Shown here piece by piece: positions 51,715-60,809 of a DNA stretch of 64,000 nucleotides. The first letter of the stretch is position 1, and each line of letters opens with the position of its first letter. The notes below the pieces were generated by a model. It was not told the origin of the DNA. It made no database searches and was given only the letters and a program-made list of their open reading frames with translations. Location: positions 236,887 to 300,886 of the forward strand of contig JACKDR010000008.1 of assembly GCA_020633495.1 (NCBI GenBank), written 5' to 3'. A program made the translations under genes and the position numbers. The DNA is from Kofleriaceae bacterium (lineage in GTDB: Bacteria > Myxococcota_A > Polyangia > Haliangiales > Haliangiaceae).

Positions 51715-52413
51715 GTGCCCCGCCACCGCGGGCCCCACCCGGCCGACCGGGACCTGTTCAGCGGCGATCGCCTCGCCGCGCTGCGCGAGGCCGTCACCGA
51801 TCTGGCGTGGCTGCGCGGCCGCGGCTACGCCGACGACGGCGCGATCGCGCTGGTCGGCAACCGCTACCAGCTGCGCGAGCGCGCCCGCAGCGCCCTGGGC
51901 CGCGCCGCCGCCAGCGACGCCACCGCGGCGCTCCGGCGCGCCCGCCACCGCCCCCTCGCCGAGGTCGCCGGGCGCGCCCTCGCGATCGACGGCTTCAACG
52001 TGCTGGTCACGCTGGAGTCGGCGCTGTCGGGCGGGGTCGTGCTCGGCTGTCGCGACGGCGCGCTGCGTGATCTCGGCTCGGTGCACGGCACCTACCGCCA
52101 CGTCGAGGAGACCGGCCGCGCCCTCGCCGGGATCGCGGCGCTGCTGGCGTCGGTCGGCCCCGCCGAGGTGACCTGGTACCTCGACCGACCGGTGTCCAAC
52201 AGCGGGCGCCTGGCGGCGCGGCTGCGCGAGCTCGAGCCATCGTGGCGGGTCGAGCTGCCGATGGTCGCGGACCCGGCGCTGGTCACCGACCCGGCGCGCG
52301 TGGTCGCGTCGGCCGACTCCTGGGTCATCGATCGGGCGTCGTCGTGGGTGGACCTGCCGGCGGCGGTCATCGAGGCGCTGGGAATCGCGCCATGGCGCGT
52401 CGACCTGGCGTGA
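51715..52413 (+). CDS. DUF434-family protein
   Basis: A 232-residue protein with the family hallmark AIDGFNVLVTLESALSGG around residues 84-100, VHGTYRHV near residue 122 and a WYLDRPVSNSGRLA stretch near residue 155. The domain has a PIN/NYN-like look (Asp-rich strands), so a nuclease or nucleotide-related role is possible, but no function is established. GTG at 51715. It is probably transcribed with the WGR-like gene. Confidence 0.82.
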   Translation: MPRHRGPHPADRDLFSGDRLAALREAVTDLAWLRGRGYADDGAIALVGNRYQLRERARSALGRAAASDATAALRRARHRPLAEVAGRALAIDGFNVLVTLESALSGGVVLGCRDGALRDLGSVHGTYRHVEETGRALAGIAALLASVGPAEVTWYLDRPVSNSGRLAARLRELEPSWRVELPMVADPALVTDPARVVASADSWVIDRASSWVDLPAAVIEALGIAPWRVDLA

Positions 52414-52526
52414 GCGCGGGTTGGCGCCGGCGTGAACCGGCGGCGCGCCACCGTGGCCGGATCCCACAGCGCCGCCGCGGGCGCCGCCCCGACGGCGCCG
52501 GCCGGCGTGGTACGCCGGTTGCTGAG

Positions 52527-53411
52527 ATGGCCACCATGCTCCGGCTCACCCTCCTCGCCACCGCGCTGGCCCCGGCCCTGGCGGCCTGCGGCGCCACCGA
52601 GGTCCGGCGCGACGTCGCCTACGACCCTCGGTTCGGCGACGCCACGGTCATGGACCTGCACCTGCCCGACGACGGCGCCACCCTGCGCCCCGCGGTCGTG
52701 ATGATCCACGGCGGCGGCTGGCGCCTGTTCAGCAAGGACGAGTTCGACGGCAACGCCGAGCGCCTCGCCGGCGCCGGCTACGTCGTCGCCAACATCAACT
52801 ACCGGCTGGTCCCCGACGGCGCCTACCCGGCGGCGGTGCAGGACTGCCTGTGCGCGCTCGCCTACGTGCGCAACCACGCCGGCGAGCTCGGCGTCGATCC
52901 CGACCGCGTCGCGGTCATGGGCTACTCCGCGGGCGGCCACCTCGCCGCGCTGCTCGGCGTCGCCGCCGACGAGCCCGACTTCCAGCCCGACTGCGCCGAG
53001 GGCGCGACCGGCGCGCCCCGGGCGGTGATCAGCGGCGCCGGCCCCACCGACCTGATCGCGCTGGCCGACGCCGACACCGTCCAGGACTTCGTCGGCGGCA
53101 CCGTCGACGAGGTCCCGGAGCGCTACCAGCGGATCTCGCCGCTGTACCAGGTCGAGGCCGGCGCGCCGCCGTACCTGTTCGTCCACGGCGAGGACGACCT
53201 GTTCGTGCCGCTGGCGCAGTCGCAGCAGATGCGGCAGGCCCTGCGCGACGTCGGCACCGAGGCGACGCTGCTGTCGCTGCGCGGCAGCGGCCACCTGGTC
53301 GGCGTCGGCGGCTCGGCGGCGCGCAACGATCTGGTCCAGACCTCGGTCGACACGCCCGAGGCGTGGGTCGCGATCATCGACTTCCTCGACGACCAGCTGG
53401 GGGCGCCGTGA
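52527..53411 (+). CDS. Alpha/beta-hydrolase lipoprotein (BD-FAE/carboxylesterase-like)
   Basis: A 294-residue exported esterase: leader with lipobox ALAACGA, oxyanion-hole motif IHGGGW near residue 55, nucleophile MGYSAGGH near residue 135, acidic residue in GEDDLFVP (about residue 220), and His in GSGHLVG (about residue 255). This resembles feruloyl/carboxylesterases acting on polymer-bound esters. The ATG at 52527 precedes the leader. Its TGA overlaps the GTG of the following gene (GTGA), so the two are translationally coupled. Confidence 0.85.
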   Translation: MATMLRLTLLATALAPALAACGATEVRRDVAYDPRFGDATVMDLHLPDDGATLRPAVVMIHGGGWRLFSKDEFDGNAERLAGAGYVVANINYRLVPDGAYPAAVQDCLCALAYVRNHAGELGVDPDRVAVMGYSAGGHLAALLGVAADEPDFQPDCAEGATGAPRAVISGAGPTDLIALADADTVQDFVGGTVDEVPERYQRISPLYQVEAGAPPYLFVHGEDDLFVPLAQSQQMRQALRDVGTEATLLSLRGSGHLVGVGGSAARNDLVQTSVDTPEAWVAIIDFLDDQLGAP

Positions 53412-54016
53412 AGGCCGCGGGGACCGCCGCGGCGCTCGTCGCCGCCGCGCTGCTCGGCGCCGGCGTCGTCCCGGCGGCCGCCCAGCCCGCGGAGGCGCCC
53501 GCCGCCGAGGCGACCGAGCGCGCCACGCCGCCGCCGCCGCGGTGGGGCGCGGCGCTGGCCCTGCCGTCGCTCACCTACGGCGGCCTCGCCGTCGACGTCG
53601 AGCGCGACCTGCCGGCGCGCGGCTTCAGCCTGGTCGGCGGCGCGGTGATCCGCGCCGCCGCCACCGGCGACTACGGCTCGACGACGCTGGGCGCCAGCGC
53701 CGAGATCCGGCGCTGGTTCAAGCGCCGCGCGATCTGGACCCATCAGCCGCGCGGCGCGATGATCGGCTGGTACCTGGGCGGCCGCCTCGACGTCGCGACG
53801 ATGCGCCTCACCGACGACGCCGGTGCTCGCGTCGGCGGCCAGGTGACGATCGCGGCCTCGGTGCTCGGCGGCTACCGGCTGGCGCCGTGGCGCGGCCTGA
53901 CCGTGACGCCGACGCTGGGCCTGTCGCACCGGGTCGAGCTCGATCCCGACGGCCGGCTGCCGGCGTGGCACCGCGGCGCGATCACCTTCGGGGTCGATCT
54001 GGGCTGGCTGTTCTGA
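53408..54016 (+). CDS. Exported outer-membrane barrel-like protein
   Basis: A 202-residue protein with a signal peptide (AALVAAALLGAGVVPAAAQ) and a Pro/Glu/Ala linker. Gly/Tyr/Trp-rich beta strands (WGAALALPSLTYGG, GWYLGGRLDV, VDLGWLF at the end) resemble small outer-membrane barrels. GTG 53408 is the start by overlap (GTGA) with the esterase gene. Function unknown. Confidence 0.7.
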   Translation: MKAAGTAAALVAAALLGAGVVPAAAQPAEAPAAEATERATPPPPRWGAALALPSLTYGGLAVDVERDLPARGFSLVGGAVIRAAATGDYGSTTLGASAEIRRWFKRRAIWTHQPRGAMIGWYLGGRLDVATMRLTDDAGARVGGQVTIAASVLGGYRLAPWRGLTVTPTLGLSHRVELDPDGRLPAWHRGAITFGVDLGWLF

Positions 54017-54036
54017 GCCTCGGGTACCATCGGGCG

Positions 54037-54735
54037 ATGCGCCCGCCCGGTCCCCGTCTGCTCGCCGTCGTCGTCGCCGCCGCGGTCGCCGTCGTCATCT
54101 CGCGCCCCACGCCCGGCGTCGCCGCGCCGTGCGATCCCGCCGAGGCCGCGGTCCGGGTCGAGCTGATCCGCACCGAGCTGGCTCGCGAGTCGCGGCGCGC
54201 CCACCGCTGGAACACCGCCTGGGGCATCACCTTCGCGGTGCTGGCTGCGGCCCAGGTCGGCATGGCGGCGGAGCGGTGGACGCCGCTGGGCGACGTCGAC
54301 GACGACGCCATGCGCACCGCGCTGTGGATCGGCGCGATGAAGTCCGGCCTCGGCGCCGCCGCCCGGGTCGTCATGCCGCTGCGGGTCGACCGGCTCGACG
54401 GCCTCAGCGGCGACGCCTGCACCGACGTCATCGTCGCCGAGCGCGCGCTGCGCCGCGGCGGCCGCCGCGAGCAGGGCAGCTTCTTCCTGCTCCACGCCGG
54501 CTCGCTGGCGGTCAACATCGCCGGCATGCTGTGGCTCGGGCTCGTCGAGGACAGCTGGACCCAGGGCGTGCTGTCGGCGACGATCGGCCTGCCGGTCGGG
54601 CTGGCGTCGGTCTACACCCAGCCGCGCGACGCCTGGCACGCCGCCCGCGACGGCGACCTGCTGCGGCCGCGCTGGATGGTGCGGACCGTCCGGCGGCCGG
54701 ACTTCACCGGCCTGGTCCTCGACGGCGCGTTCTGA
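54037..54735 (+). CDS. Hypothetical multi-spanning membrane protein
   Basis: A 232-residue protein with a signal/anchor helix at the start (VVVAAAVAVVIS) and at least three more hydrophobic segments (TAWGITFAVLAAAQVGM; FFLLHAGSLAVNIAGMLWLG; GVLSATIGLPVGLASVY). No known family. It begins 21 bases after the barrel gene and is probably in the same operon. The ATG at 54037 precedes the first helix. Confidence 0.72.
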   Translation: MRPPGPRLLAVVVAAAVAVVISRPTPGVAAPCDPAEAAVRVELIRTELARESRRAHRWNTAWGITFAVLAAAQVGMAAERWTPLGDVDDDAMRTALWIGAMKSGLGAAARVVMPLRVDRLDGLSGDACTDVIVAERALRRGGRREQGSFFLLHAGSLAVNIAGMLWLGLVEDSWTQGVLSATIGLPVGLASVYTQPRDAWHAARDGDLLRPRWMVRTVRRPDFTGLVLDGAF

Positions 54736-54759
54736 GCGGCGCGCGCAGCGCCGCAGCGC

Positions 54760-55455
54760 CTAGAAGTGGTAGGTCGCGGCGATCGTGAAGCCGCCGCCGC
54801 TGGTGCCGTCGGCGGGGGCCGCCGCCGCGCCGCCGCCGGGCGCGCGCATCGTGCCGGCGACCGGCGCCGCGACGTCGCCGCCGTCGGGGGCCGCGACGCC
54901 GACCGCGCGCAGCTCGGCGGAGATGCCGAAGTGGCCGAAGCGGCGCTCGACGCCGCCGCCGAGCGCGACCACGCCCTGGGCCGGCGCGTCTGCGGGCGCC
55001 ATGTCGCGGCTGACCTCGCGCGCGCCGCCGACGCCGGCGAGCAGGTACCAGTCCCAGCGCCGGTACGGCGTCAGGTGGAAGCGCGCGCCCAGGGTCGCCA
55101 GCGACAGCACCTGGCTGCGATCCTGATCCTCGGGCTGGCTGTAGCCGTCGCTGGTGACCTCGAGCTCCCAGCGGGCGCCCAGCCGGTAGCGGACCTGCAC
55201 GCCGCCGCCGCCGTAGTCGGTGGTCGCGTCGGGGCTGGCGTCGGGGTGCAGGGTCAGCGATCCCAGGCGCAGGCTCACGCCCCAGCGGGTGCCGTCCCAG
55301 CCCGCCGCCGCGGGTGCCTCGACCGGCGCGGCCGCGCCGCAGTCGCAGGCGCCGGGCGCGTTGGAGTCGGCGTGCGCCGGCGACGCGACCAGCGCGGTGG
55401 CGGCGACGCCGAGGGTGGCCAGGGTGGTGATCGAGGCGAGGCGAGGCAGGGACAT
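54760..55455 (-). CDS. Exported outer-membrane barrel-like protein
   Basis: A 231-residue protein with a signal peptide (ITTLATLGVAATALVASPAHA), an Asp/Cys/Ala stretch (ACDCGAAAP) and a beta-rich body with alternating aromatic residues and Gly (GGGVQVRYRLGARWELEV, FTIAATYHF at the C terminus). GGAG six bases before the ATG at 55455 supports the start. It ends 24 bases from the convergent membrane-protein gene. Confidence 0.75.
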   Translation of the reverse strand: MSLPRLASITTLATLGVAATALVASPAHADSNAPGACDCGAAAPVEAPAAAGWDGTRWGVSLRLGSLTLHPDASPDATTDYGGGGVQVRYRLGARWELEVTSDGYSQPEDQDRSQVLSLATLGARFHLTPYRRWDWYLLAGVGGAREVSRDMAPADAPAQGVVALGGGVERRFGHFGISAELRAVGVAAPDGGDVAAPVAGTMRAPGGGAAAAPADGTSGGGFTIAATYHF

Positions 55456-55707
55456 GGTGGGCTCCGTGGAAGATCGGGGGCTGACGGCGCAGCCGGGTAA
55501 TCCAAGCCCCGTGCCATCGAGGATCGTCGAGAAACCGGCGCGATCCAACACCCGCGTCGCGCCCGGTGCCGGTTCTGGCCACGCCGGCGTGGACGAACAC
55601 CACACGAGACGCGCGGTTGACGCCCCAGAGGTCGAACCAGTGGCGGCCCCGAATCTGCAGTCCCGCCGGGGTCCCGCGTTACCATCGACCCTGGAGGGAG
55701 GAACCTG

Positions 55708-57072
55708 ATGAGAGCTCGCCTGCTTGCCCTGGCCTTGCCGATCGCCCTCGTCACCGCGTGCGGTGGCGACGACGGCGGCGCTTCACCCGACGCCGCCGAC
55801 CTCGACGCCGCCGTGCCCGACGCCGAGGTCCCCGACGCCGATCCGTCGGGGCCGGTGACGATCACGGTGACCGGCGAGGGCTCGCCGATCCCCGACGTCG
55901 ACGTGGTCTTCAACGACGCCACCGGCGCGGTGCTGTCGCACAAGACCACCGGCAGCGACGGCAAGGCGACCGAGACCATGCTGCCCGGCGGCTCGCTGAC
56001 GATCGCGGTGCAGCCGCCCAGCGGCTACTTCACGGTCACCTACAGCGACGTCCAGCCCGGCGACGATCTGGTCTGGCAGTTCGACGCCCCGGTGCCCGCC
56101 ACCGTCGGCGACCTGGCGGTGACGCTGCCCGGCGTCCAGGCCAACGCGACCCGCTACGACGTGCAGATCGGCTGCCGCACCTTCACGACCAACAACCCGG
56201 CGCTGCCGGTGACCGGGACCATCACCGCGGACTGCCTCGGCAGCGACGACAAGATCGACGTCGTCGCGATCGCCTACGCGGCCAACGGCTCGCCGGTCGG
56301 CTACGACTACCAGACCGCGGTCACCGCGGTGTCGGGCGGCACGACCGTGGTCACCCTCGACGCCTGGCAGGTCACGTCGGATCCGCTGACCGTCACGCTG
56401 ACCAACGCGCCGGGCAACACCGCCGCGGCCGGGCTCGAGGGTCACTTCCGCATCGACGGCCTCGACTTCGTCGGCGTCGGCGGTGGCGCGACGCCGGTGG
56501 CCGGGACGATCACGATCCCGAGCGCGTACCTCAGCGGCGGCATCGCCCAGCAGCTCCAGTACCTCATCTTCATCCAGCTCGGCACCCAGCAGGCGCCGGC
56601 CGGCTTCCACGCCATCCTCGCCGGCCACGCCGGCACGCCGGCGACCGTGACCCACGACCTGTCGCAGCTGCTGCCGTCGATGAGCGCGGCGACCGCGACC
56701 ACCGACGCCGGTCGCCCCAGCCTGGGCTGGATCGCCAGCGGCTCGTTCGCCGCCGCCGACGGCGCCCTGGTGCTGGCGTCGTGGCACGAGGGCGCCGATC
56801 TGCACCAGTCGTTCGCGCTGCTGCCCCCCGACGCGTCGAACCCGACGGTGTTCCCGGCGATGCCCGACGAGCTCGCGGCCTACCGCCCCACCGGCAGCAG
56901 CGCCTGGGATCTGCCCACGGTCATCTTCATCGACGCCGACTACATCGACGGCTGGGACGACTTCCGCACCGGCCCCGGCTTCGCGCTCCTCGGCGACAAC
57001 GCGCTGGATCAGATCCCCGCGACCGGCGGCGTCATGCGCGCCAGCATCGGCGGCAACCTGCCCGGCAACTGA
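55708..57072 (+). CDS. Hypothetical lipoprotein with regulatory-like beta domain
   Basis: A 454-residue lipoprotein (leader VTACGG, Cys18) with an Asp/Ala/Pro linker. Residues ~45-110 (VTITVTGEGSPIPDVDVVF) resemble the transthyretin-like/CarboxypepD_reg domain seen in outer-membrane receptors. The C-terminal ~340 residues are beta-rich with Ser/Thr/Gly and no recognised domain. GGAGGGAGGAACCTG right before the ATG is a very strong ribosome site. Likely a surface-exposed binding protein. Confidence 0.78.
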   Translation: MRARLLALALPIALVTACGGDDGGASPDAADLDAAVPDAEVPDADPSGPVTITVTGEGSPIPDVDVVFNDATGAVLSHKTTGSDGKATETMLPGGSLTIAVQPPSGYFTVTYSDVQPGDDLVWQFDAPVPATVGDLAVTLPGVQANATRYDVQIGCRTFTTNNPALPVTGTITADCLGSDDKIDVVAIAYAANGSPVGYDYQTAVTAVSGGTTVVTLDAWQVTSDPLTVTLTNAPGNTAAAGLEGHFRIDGLDFVGVGGGATPVAGTITIPSAYLSGGIAQQLQYLIFIQLGTQQAPAGFHAILAGHAGTPATVTHDLSQLLPSMSAATATTDAGRPSLGWIASGSFAAADGALVLASWHEGADLHQSFALLPPDASNPTVFPAMPDELAAYRPTGSSAWDLPTVIFIDADYIDGWDDFRTGPGFALLGDNALDQIPATGGVMRASIGGNLPGN

Positions 57073-57074
57073 TC

Positions 57075-57122
57075 GCCGAGCCGCCCGCGGGCCGAGCCGC
57101 CGGCGGGCCGAGCCGCCCGGCC
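57075..57122. repeat. Three-copy 16-bp direct repeat in convergent intergenic gap
   Basis: Three near-identical copies of gccgagccgcccgcgg (second copy differs at the end) stand between two converging genes. Its position suggests termination or pausing, but this is only a guess. Confidence 0.55.
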
Positions 57123-57134
57123 CGCCGCCCGCGC

Positions 57135-57833
57135 CTACAGGTCCTTGCGCAGGTAGAACTGGCCCTGCGCCGCGGCGTCCGGCGCCGGCGCGAACACCTC
57201 GTCGGCCGCCGGCGGCGACGTCCACCCCGGCTGCATCTCGAGGTCCGCCGGGTCGTAGCTGAAGTTGCCCATCACGTGGGCGCGCAGGCTGGCGCCGAGG
57301 TGGGTGCCGTGGCCGACGTCGATCTCGCCGCCGACGCCGAGGAACCCGGCGGGCAGCGCCAGCTGGTCGCTGATCGAGCCGTCGCCGTAGGGCACGCTGA
57401 CCCGGGTCAGCTCGAGGCCGGCGCCGACCTGGGCGTAGCCGGAGGTGCGCCACGGCCCGTCCATGCGCAGGCCCACCGCCGCGGTGATCAGGCCCGACGT
57501 GCGATCGATCGGCAGATCGTCGGCGGGGCGCTGCGGGAACGACTCGCTGAAGTACAGATCGAGGCCGCCCTCGACGAACAGGTGGCCGCCGAGCGGCGAC
57601 AGGTCGCGCTCCATGAACACGCCCATGCCGTTCATGCGGCACTCGTCCCACGCGCTGCGGCGATCGCCGTCGTCGCGACGGAAGCCGTAGCCACCGACCC
57701 GGGCGCCGAACGAGTACGGCGTGTGGACCGAGGCGGCGGTGGAGCCCGACGCCGGGGTCGCCTCGGGATCGGCGGCGGCGGGTGCGGCCAGGGCCGCGAG
57801 CAGGGGGACCGAGAGCAGCGGGATCGTGCGCAT
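57135..57833 (-). CDS. Exported hypothetical outer-membrane-type protein
   Basis: A 232-residue protein: signal peptide (LLSVPLLAALAAPAAA), then a Gly/Tyr-rich, strand-patterned body (FGARVGGYGFRRDD, GLDLYFSESF, RTSGYAQVGAGLELTRV) with two Cys at most. GGAGG seven bases before the ATG at 57833 fixes the start. Role unknown; barrel or surface structure. Confidence 0.75.
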   Translation of the reverse strand: MRTIPLLSVPLLAALAAPAAADPEATPASGSTAASVHTPYSFGARVGGYGFRRDDGDRRSAWDECRMNGMGVFMERDLSPLGGHLFVEGGLDLYFSESFPQRPADDLPIDRTSGLITAAVGLRMDGPWRTSGYAQVGAGLELTRVSVPYGDGSISDQLALPAGFLGVGGEIDVGHGTHLGASLRAHVMGNFSYDPADLEMQPGWTSPPAADEVFAPAPDAAAQGQFYLRKDL

Positions 57834-58025
57834 GCCCTGACCTCCAGCAACGGCCGTGCCCGCGCCCCCGCCGGTCGCGCGGCGATGACGGTTCACGCCG
57901 CCGCCGCCGCCGGTTCACGGTCACCGGCGCGGCGCTGTCGCACATGCCGACACTGTGGGATCGCGCCACGGTCGGGCCCGCGTCGCCGCGTGTCGCGCCC
58001 CCCGGCTCTGCTAGGCTGGCCGCCG

Positions 58026-59051
58026 ATGGGCACGTCTCCCGACGACCGCTGGCGCGCCGAGAAGGAGGCCGCCTGGCTGTACGAGCGCGTCGCCGCCGCC
58101 GAGCCGGACTCGACGCGGCGGGCGACGTTCCTCGAGCTGGGCCGCGCCGCCGAGGAGCAGGCCGAGATCCTCGCCGGCGATCTGGGCGGGGCGCCGCCCG
58201 GCTTCGCGCCGTCGCGCCGGGCCCGGCTGGTGGCGAGCATCGTGCGCCGGCTCGGCCCGCACCGGGCGCGGCCGCTGCTCGCGGCGATCAAGGTGCGCGG
58301 CCTGTCGATGTACGACGGCCCGGTCGCGGGCCACGCCATGCCGACCTCGGTCGAGGGCATCGGCGTCCGCCACCGGCGCGGCAGCGGCGGCACCCTGCGC
58401 GCCGCGGTGTTCGGCGTCAACGACGGCCTGGTCTCGAACACCAGCCTGATCCTCGGCATCGCCGGCGCCGGCACCGCGCCGTCGGGGGTGCTGCTCGCCG
58501 GCGTCGCCGGGCTGCTCGCCGGCGCGTTCTCGATGGCGGCCGGCGAGTACATCTCGATGAAGTCGCAGCGGGAGCTGTTCGAGTACCAGATCGCCCAGGA
58601 GCGCGACGAGCTCGAGCGCTACCCCGAGGAGGAGGCCGAGGAGCTGGCGCTGATCTACGCGGCGCGCGGCGTGCCGCTCGACCAGGCCCGCACGATCACG
58701 CTGGCGATGGTCAGCGATCACGACAAGGCGCTCGACACGCTGGCCCGCGAGGAGCTCGGGCTCAACCCCGACGACCTCGGCTCGCCGTGGCGCGCCGCCG
58801 CGTCGTCGTTCGCGGCGTTCGCTGGCGGCGCGATCGTGCCACTGGCGCCGTTCGCCCTCGGCGCCGGCACCCGGGCCCTGCCGATCGCGATCGCCGCCGC
58901 GGCGGTCGGCCTGGCCGCGGTCGGCGCGGCGCTGTCGCTGTTCTCGGGGCGCGGCGCGGTGCGCGGCGGCCTGCGCATGCTCGCGGTCGGCGCGCTCGCC
59001 GGCGCCGCCACCTGGGGCATCGGCCAGCTGCTCGGCGTCGGCCTGTCGTAG
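58026..59051 (+). CDS. Ferritin-like/VIT1 fusion (MbfA-like) iron/manganese transporter
   Basis: A 341-residue membrane protein. Residues ~10-50 form a helix resembling the first part of a rubrerythrin/ferritin-like unit (KEAAWLYERVAAAEPD, AAEEQAEILAG). The remainder is a VIT1/CCC1 transporter: AVFGVNDGLVSNTSLILG, ASSF-rich helices and the cytosolic KSQRELFEYQIAQERDELERYPEEEAEELALIYAARG metal-binding stretch. Such fusions (MbfA, 'erythrin-vacuolar iron transport') export or sequester Fe/Mn. Here the ferritin-like part looks short. The ATG at 58026 is chosen because it starts before that segment. Confidence 0.85.
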   Translation: MGTSPDDRWRAEKEAAWLYERVAAAEPDSTRRATFLELGRAAEEQAEILAGDLGGAPPGFAPSRRARLVASIVRRLGPHRARPLLAAIKVRGLSMYDGPVAGHAMPTSVEGIGVRHRRGSGGTLRAAVFGVNDGLVSNTSLILGIAGAGTAPSGVLLAGVAGLLAGAFSMAAGEYISMKSQRELFEYQIAQERDELERYPEEEAEELALIYAARGVPLDQARTITLAMVSDHDKALDTLAREELGLNPDDLGSPWRAAASSFAAFAGGAIVPLAPFALGAGTRALPIAIAAAAVGLAAVGAALSLFSGRGAVRGGLRMLAVGALAGAATWGIGQLLGVGLS

Positions 59052-59078
59052 GCGCCGACCACCGGCTACATTGAAGGG

Positions 59079-60321
59079 GTGGCCGGCCCCTCCCCCGAGC
59101 TCGACGCGCGCCTCGCCCGCATCGCCGGGCGTCTGGCGCTGCTGGCCGCCAGCGATCGCGAGCTCAAGGTCTTCGGCGCCGCCGGCCACCGCTGGCAGCT
59201 CGAGCCCCCGCTCGACGCCGGCGAGCTGGCCGCGGTCGAGGCCGCGCTCGGCGCCGCGCTGCCCGCCGAGGTCGCCGCGTTCCTGACCCGGATCGGCCGG
59301 GCCGGCGCCGGGCCGTACTACGGGTTCGTGACGCCGGCGCCGCCCGACCCGGCGGCGTGGGCCGGCGACCAGGAGGTCGCGCCGCGCCCGGCGGCGCCGT
59401 TCCCGTTCGACGCCGAGGCCGCGCTCGAGGTCGCGCCCGCGACCGGCGGCAGCCGCTACGACGGCACCGTGCTGCTCGCCCACCAGGGCTGCGGCTACGT
59501 CTCGCTGCTCATCGTCGGCGGGCCGCGCGCCGGCGAGGTGTGGGCCGACTTCGCCGCCGCCGAGGGGCCGCTGGCGCCGGAGGCGCCGTCGTTCCTGACC
59601 TGGTACGAGGGCTGGCTCGACGACGCGCTGCTGGAGTGGGCGCGCGACGCGCTGCCGGCGATCGCCGCGGCGCGCGCCGCCGGCGGCCCGACGGTCGCGG
59701 CGATGGAGGCGGTGGCGCCGCTGCTCGACGCCCGCGCCGAGGCGCCGAGCGCGGACCTGCGCCGCTCGCTCGGCTACCTGCGCTGCTACCAGGGCCGCTT
59801 CGACGACGCCGAGGCCGCGTTCGATCGCGCCGCCGAGGTCGGCACGCAGGAGCCGGAGGCGCGGCGCCGCCTCGACCGCGCCCGGCTGCGCGCCGCCGCC
59901 GGCCGCTACGCCGACGCCCTCGACGAGGTCGCCGCCGGCCTGGCGACGCCGGGGCTGTGGTACGCGACCCGCGACGCGCTGCTCGGCGAGCGCCAGGCCG
60001 CGCTGTTCGCGCAGGGCCACCGCGCCGAGGCGCTGGCGACCATGGACCTGCGCGCCGAGCAGACCTTCTTCGACGTCGCGCTGCACCACGCCCTGGCCCG
60101 CGAGCACCTCGCCGACGGCGACGTCGACGCCGCGGCCGCGGTGCTGGCGCGCGCGTTCCGCCTCGGCATCGGCGTGCCGCGCCCGACCGAGGTCGAGGCG
60201 CGGCGCCGGGCCGCCTACGACGGGCTGGTCGCCGCGCTCGAGGCCGAGGCGCGGCGCCGAGGCCGCCGAGCTGGCGCGCCGCGGCGTCGAGGCCGCGGCG
60301 GCGTCGGGGGCCGCGAGCTGA
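59079..60321 (+). CDS. SMI1/KNR4-like and TPR protein, C terminus frameshifted
   Basis: Residues ~20-190 resemble an SMI1/KNR4 (SUKH) module: LDAGELAAVEAALGAALPAEVAAFLTRIG at the start, then WYEGWLDDALLEW, the fold used for protein contacts and polymorphic-toxin immunity. Residues ~205-370 are TPR-like (YLRCYQGRFDDAEAAFDRAAEV). The frame then runs on into Arg-rich nonsense. A shift near 60255 gives a sensible end (AEAAELARRGVEAAAAS) with TGA at 60319-60321 overlapping the next ATG (TGATG). No toxin gene is adjacent, so an immunity role is not supported. Confidence 0.7.
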
Positions 60322-60787
60322 TGCGCGGCGCCGCGGCGTTCGCGATCGTGACCGCCGCGCTCGGCGGCGGCTGCGGCGGCGCGGCGGCGGTGGCGGTGAG
60401 GCGCCGGCGACGCCGGCCGGCGAGGTCCGCACCACCGGCACCTACGCCGGCGACTGGGGCCGCATCACCTTCCAGTTCGTCGGCGACGACGCCTGGGGCG
60501 CGTACGAGCACGACGCCGGCACCGTGCGCGGCACGCTGCACGCTGACACCCTGGTCGGCCGGTGGTGCGAGACGCCGAGCCGGCAGCCGGGCCAGGACGG
60601 TGGCGACGTCGAGCTGACCTTCGTCACCGACGCCGACGGCACCCGCCGGATCGACGGCCGCTGGCGCTACGGCGGCAACGCCGCCAACGTCTGGCGCGAC
60701 GACTGGGACGCCACCTGGGTCGACGACGTCGCCGATCCGGCGCTGACCGCGCGCTTCGCCGACCCGGCCGCGTTCTGCGCGCCGTGA
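60321..60787 (+). CDS. Hypothetical lipoprotein, frameshifted in its Gly run
   Basis: ATG 60321 opens a leader with lipobox (LGGGCGG). After the Cys the reading changes frame in the GGC/GGT repeat near 60390-60415, and the downstream frame continues sensibly (EAPATPAGEV, TYAGDWGRITFQF, GRWRYGGNAANVW) to TGA at 60787. The mature part is a ~125-residue beta-rich domain with two Cys. The overlapping TGATG with the previous gene suggests coupling. Confidence 0.62.
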
Positions 60788-60809
60788 TCGAGGGCGCCCA
60801 CCGGCGCGC

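Noticed and set aside
59079..60321. Toxin-immunity pair because of the SMI1-like module
   Set aside because: No toxin, secretion or polymorphic-toxin gene is adjacent; the TPR fusion fits other roles.
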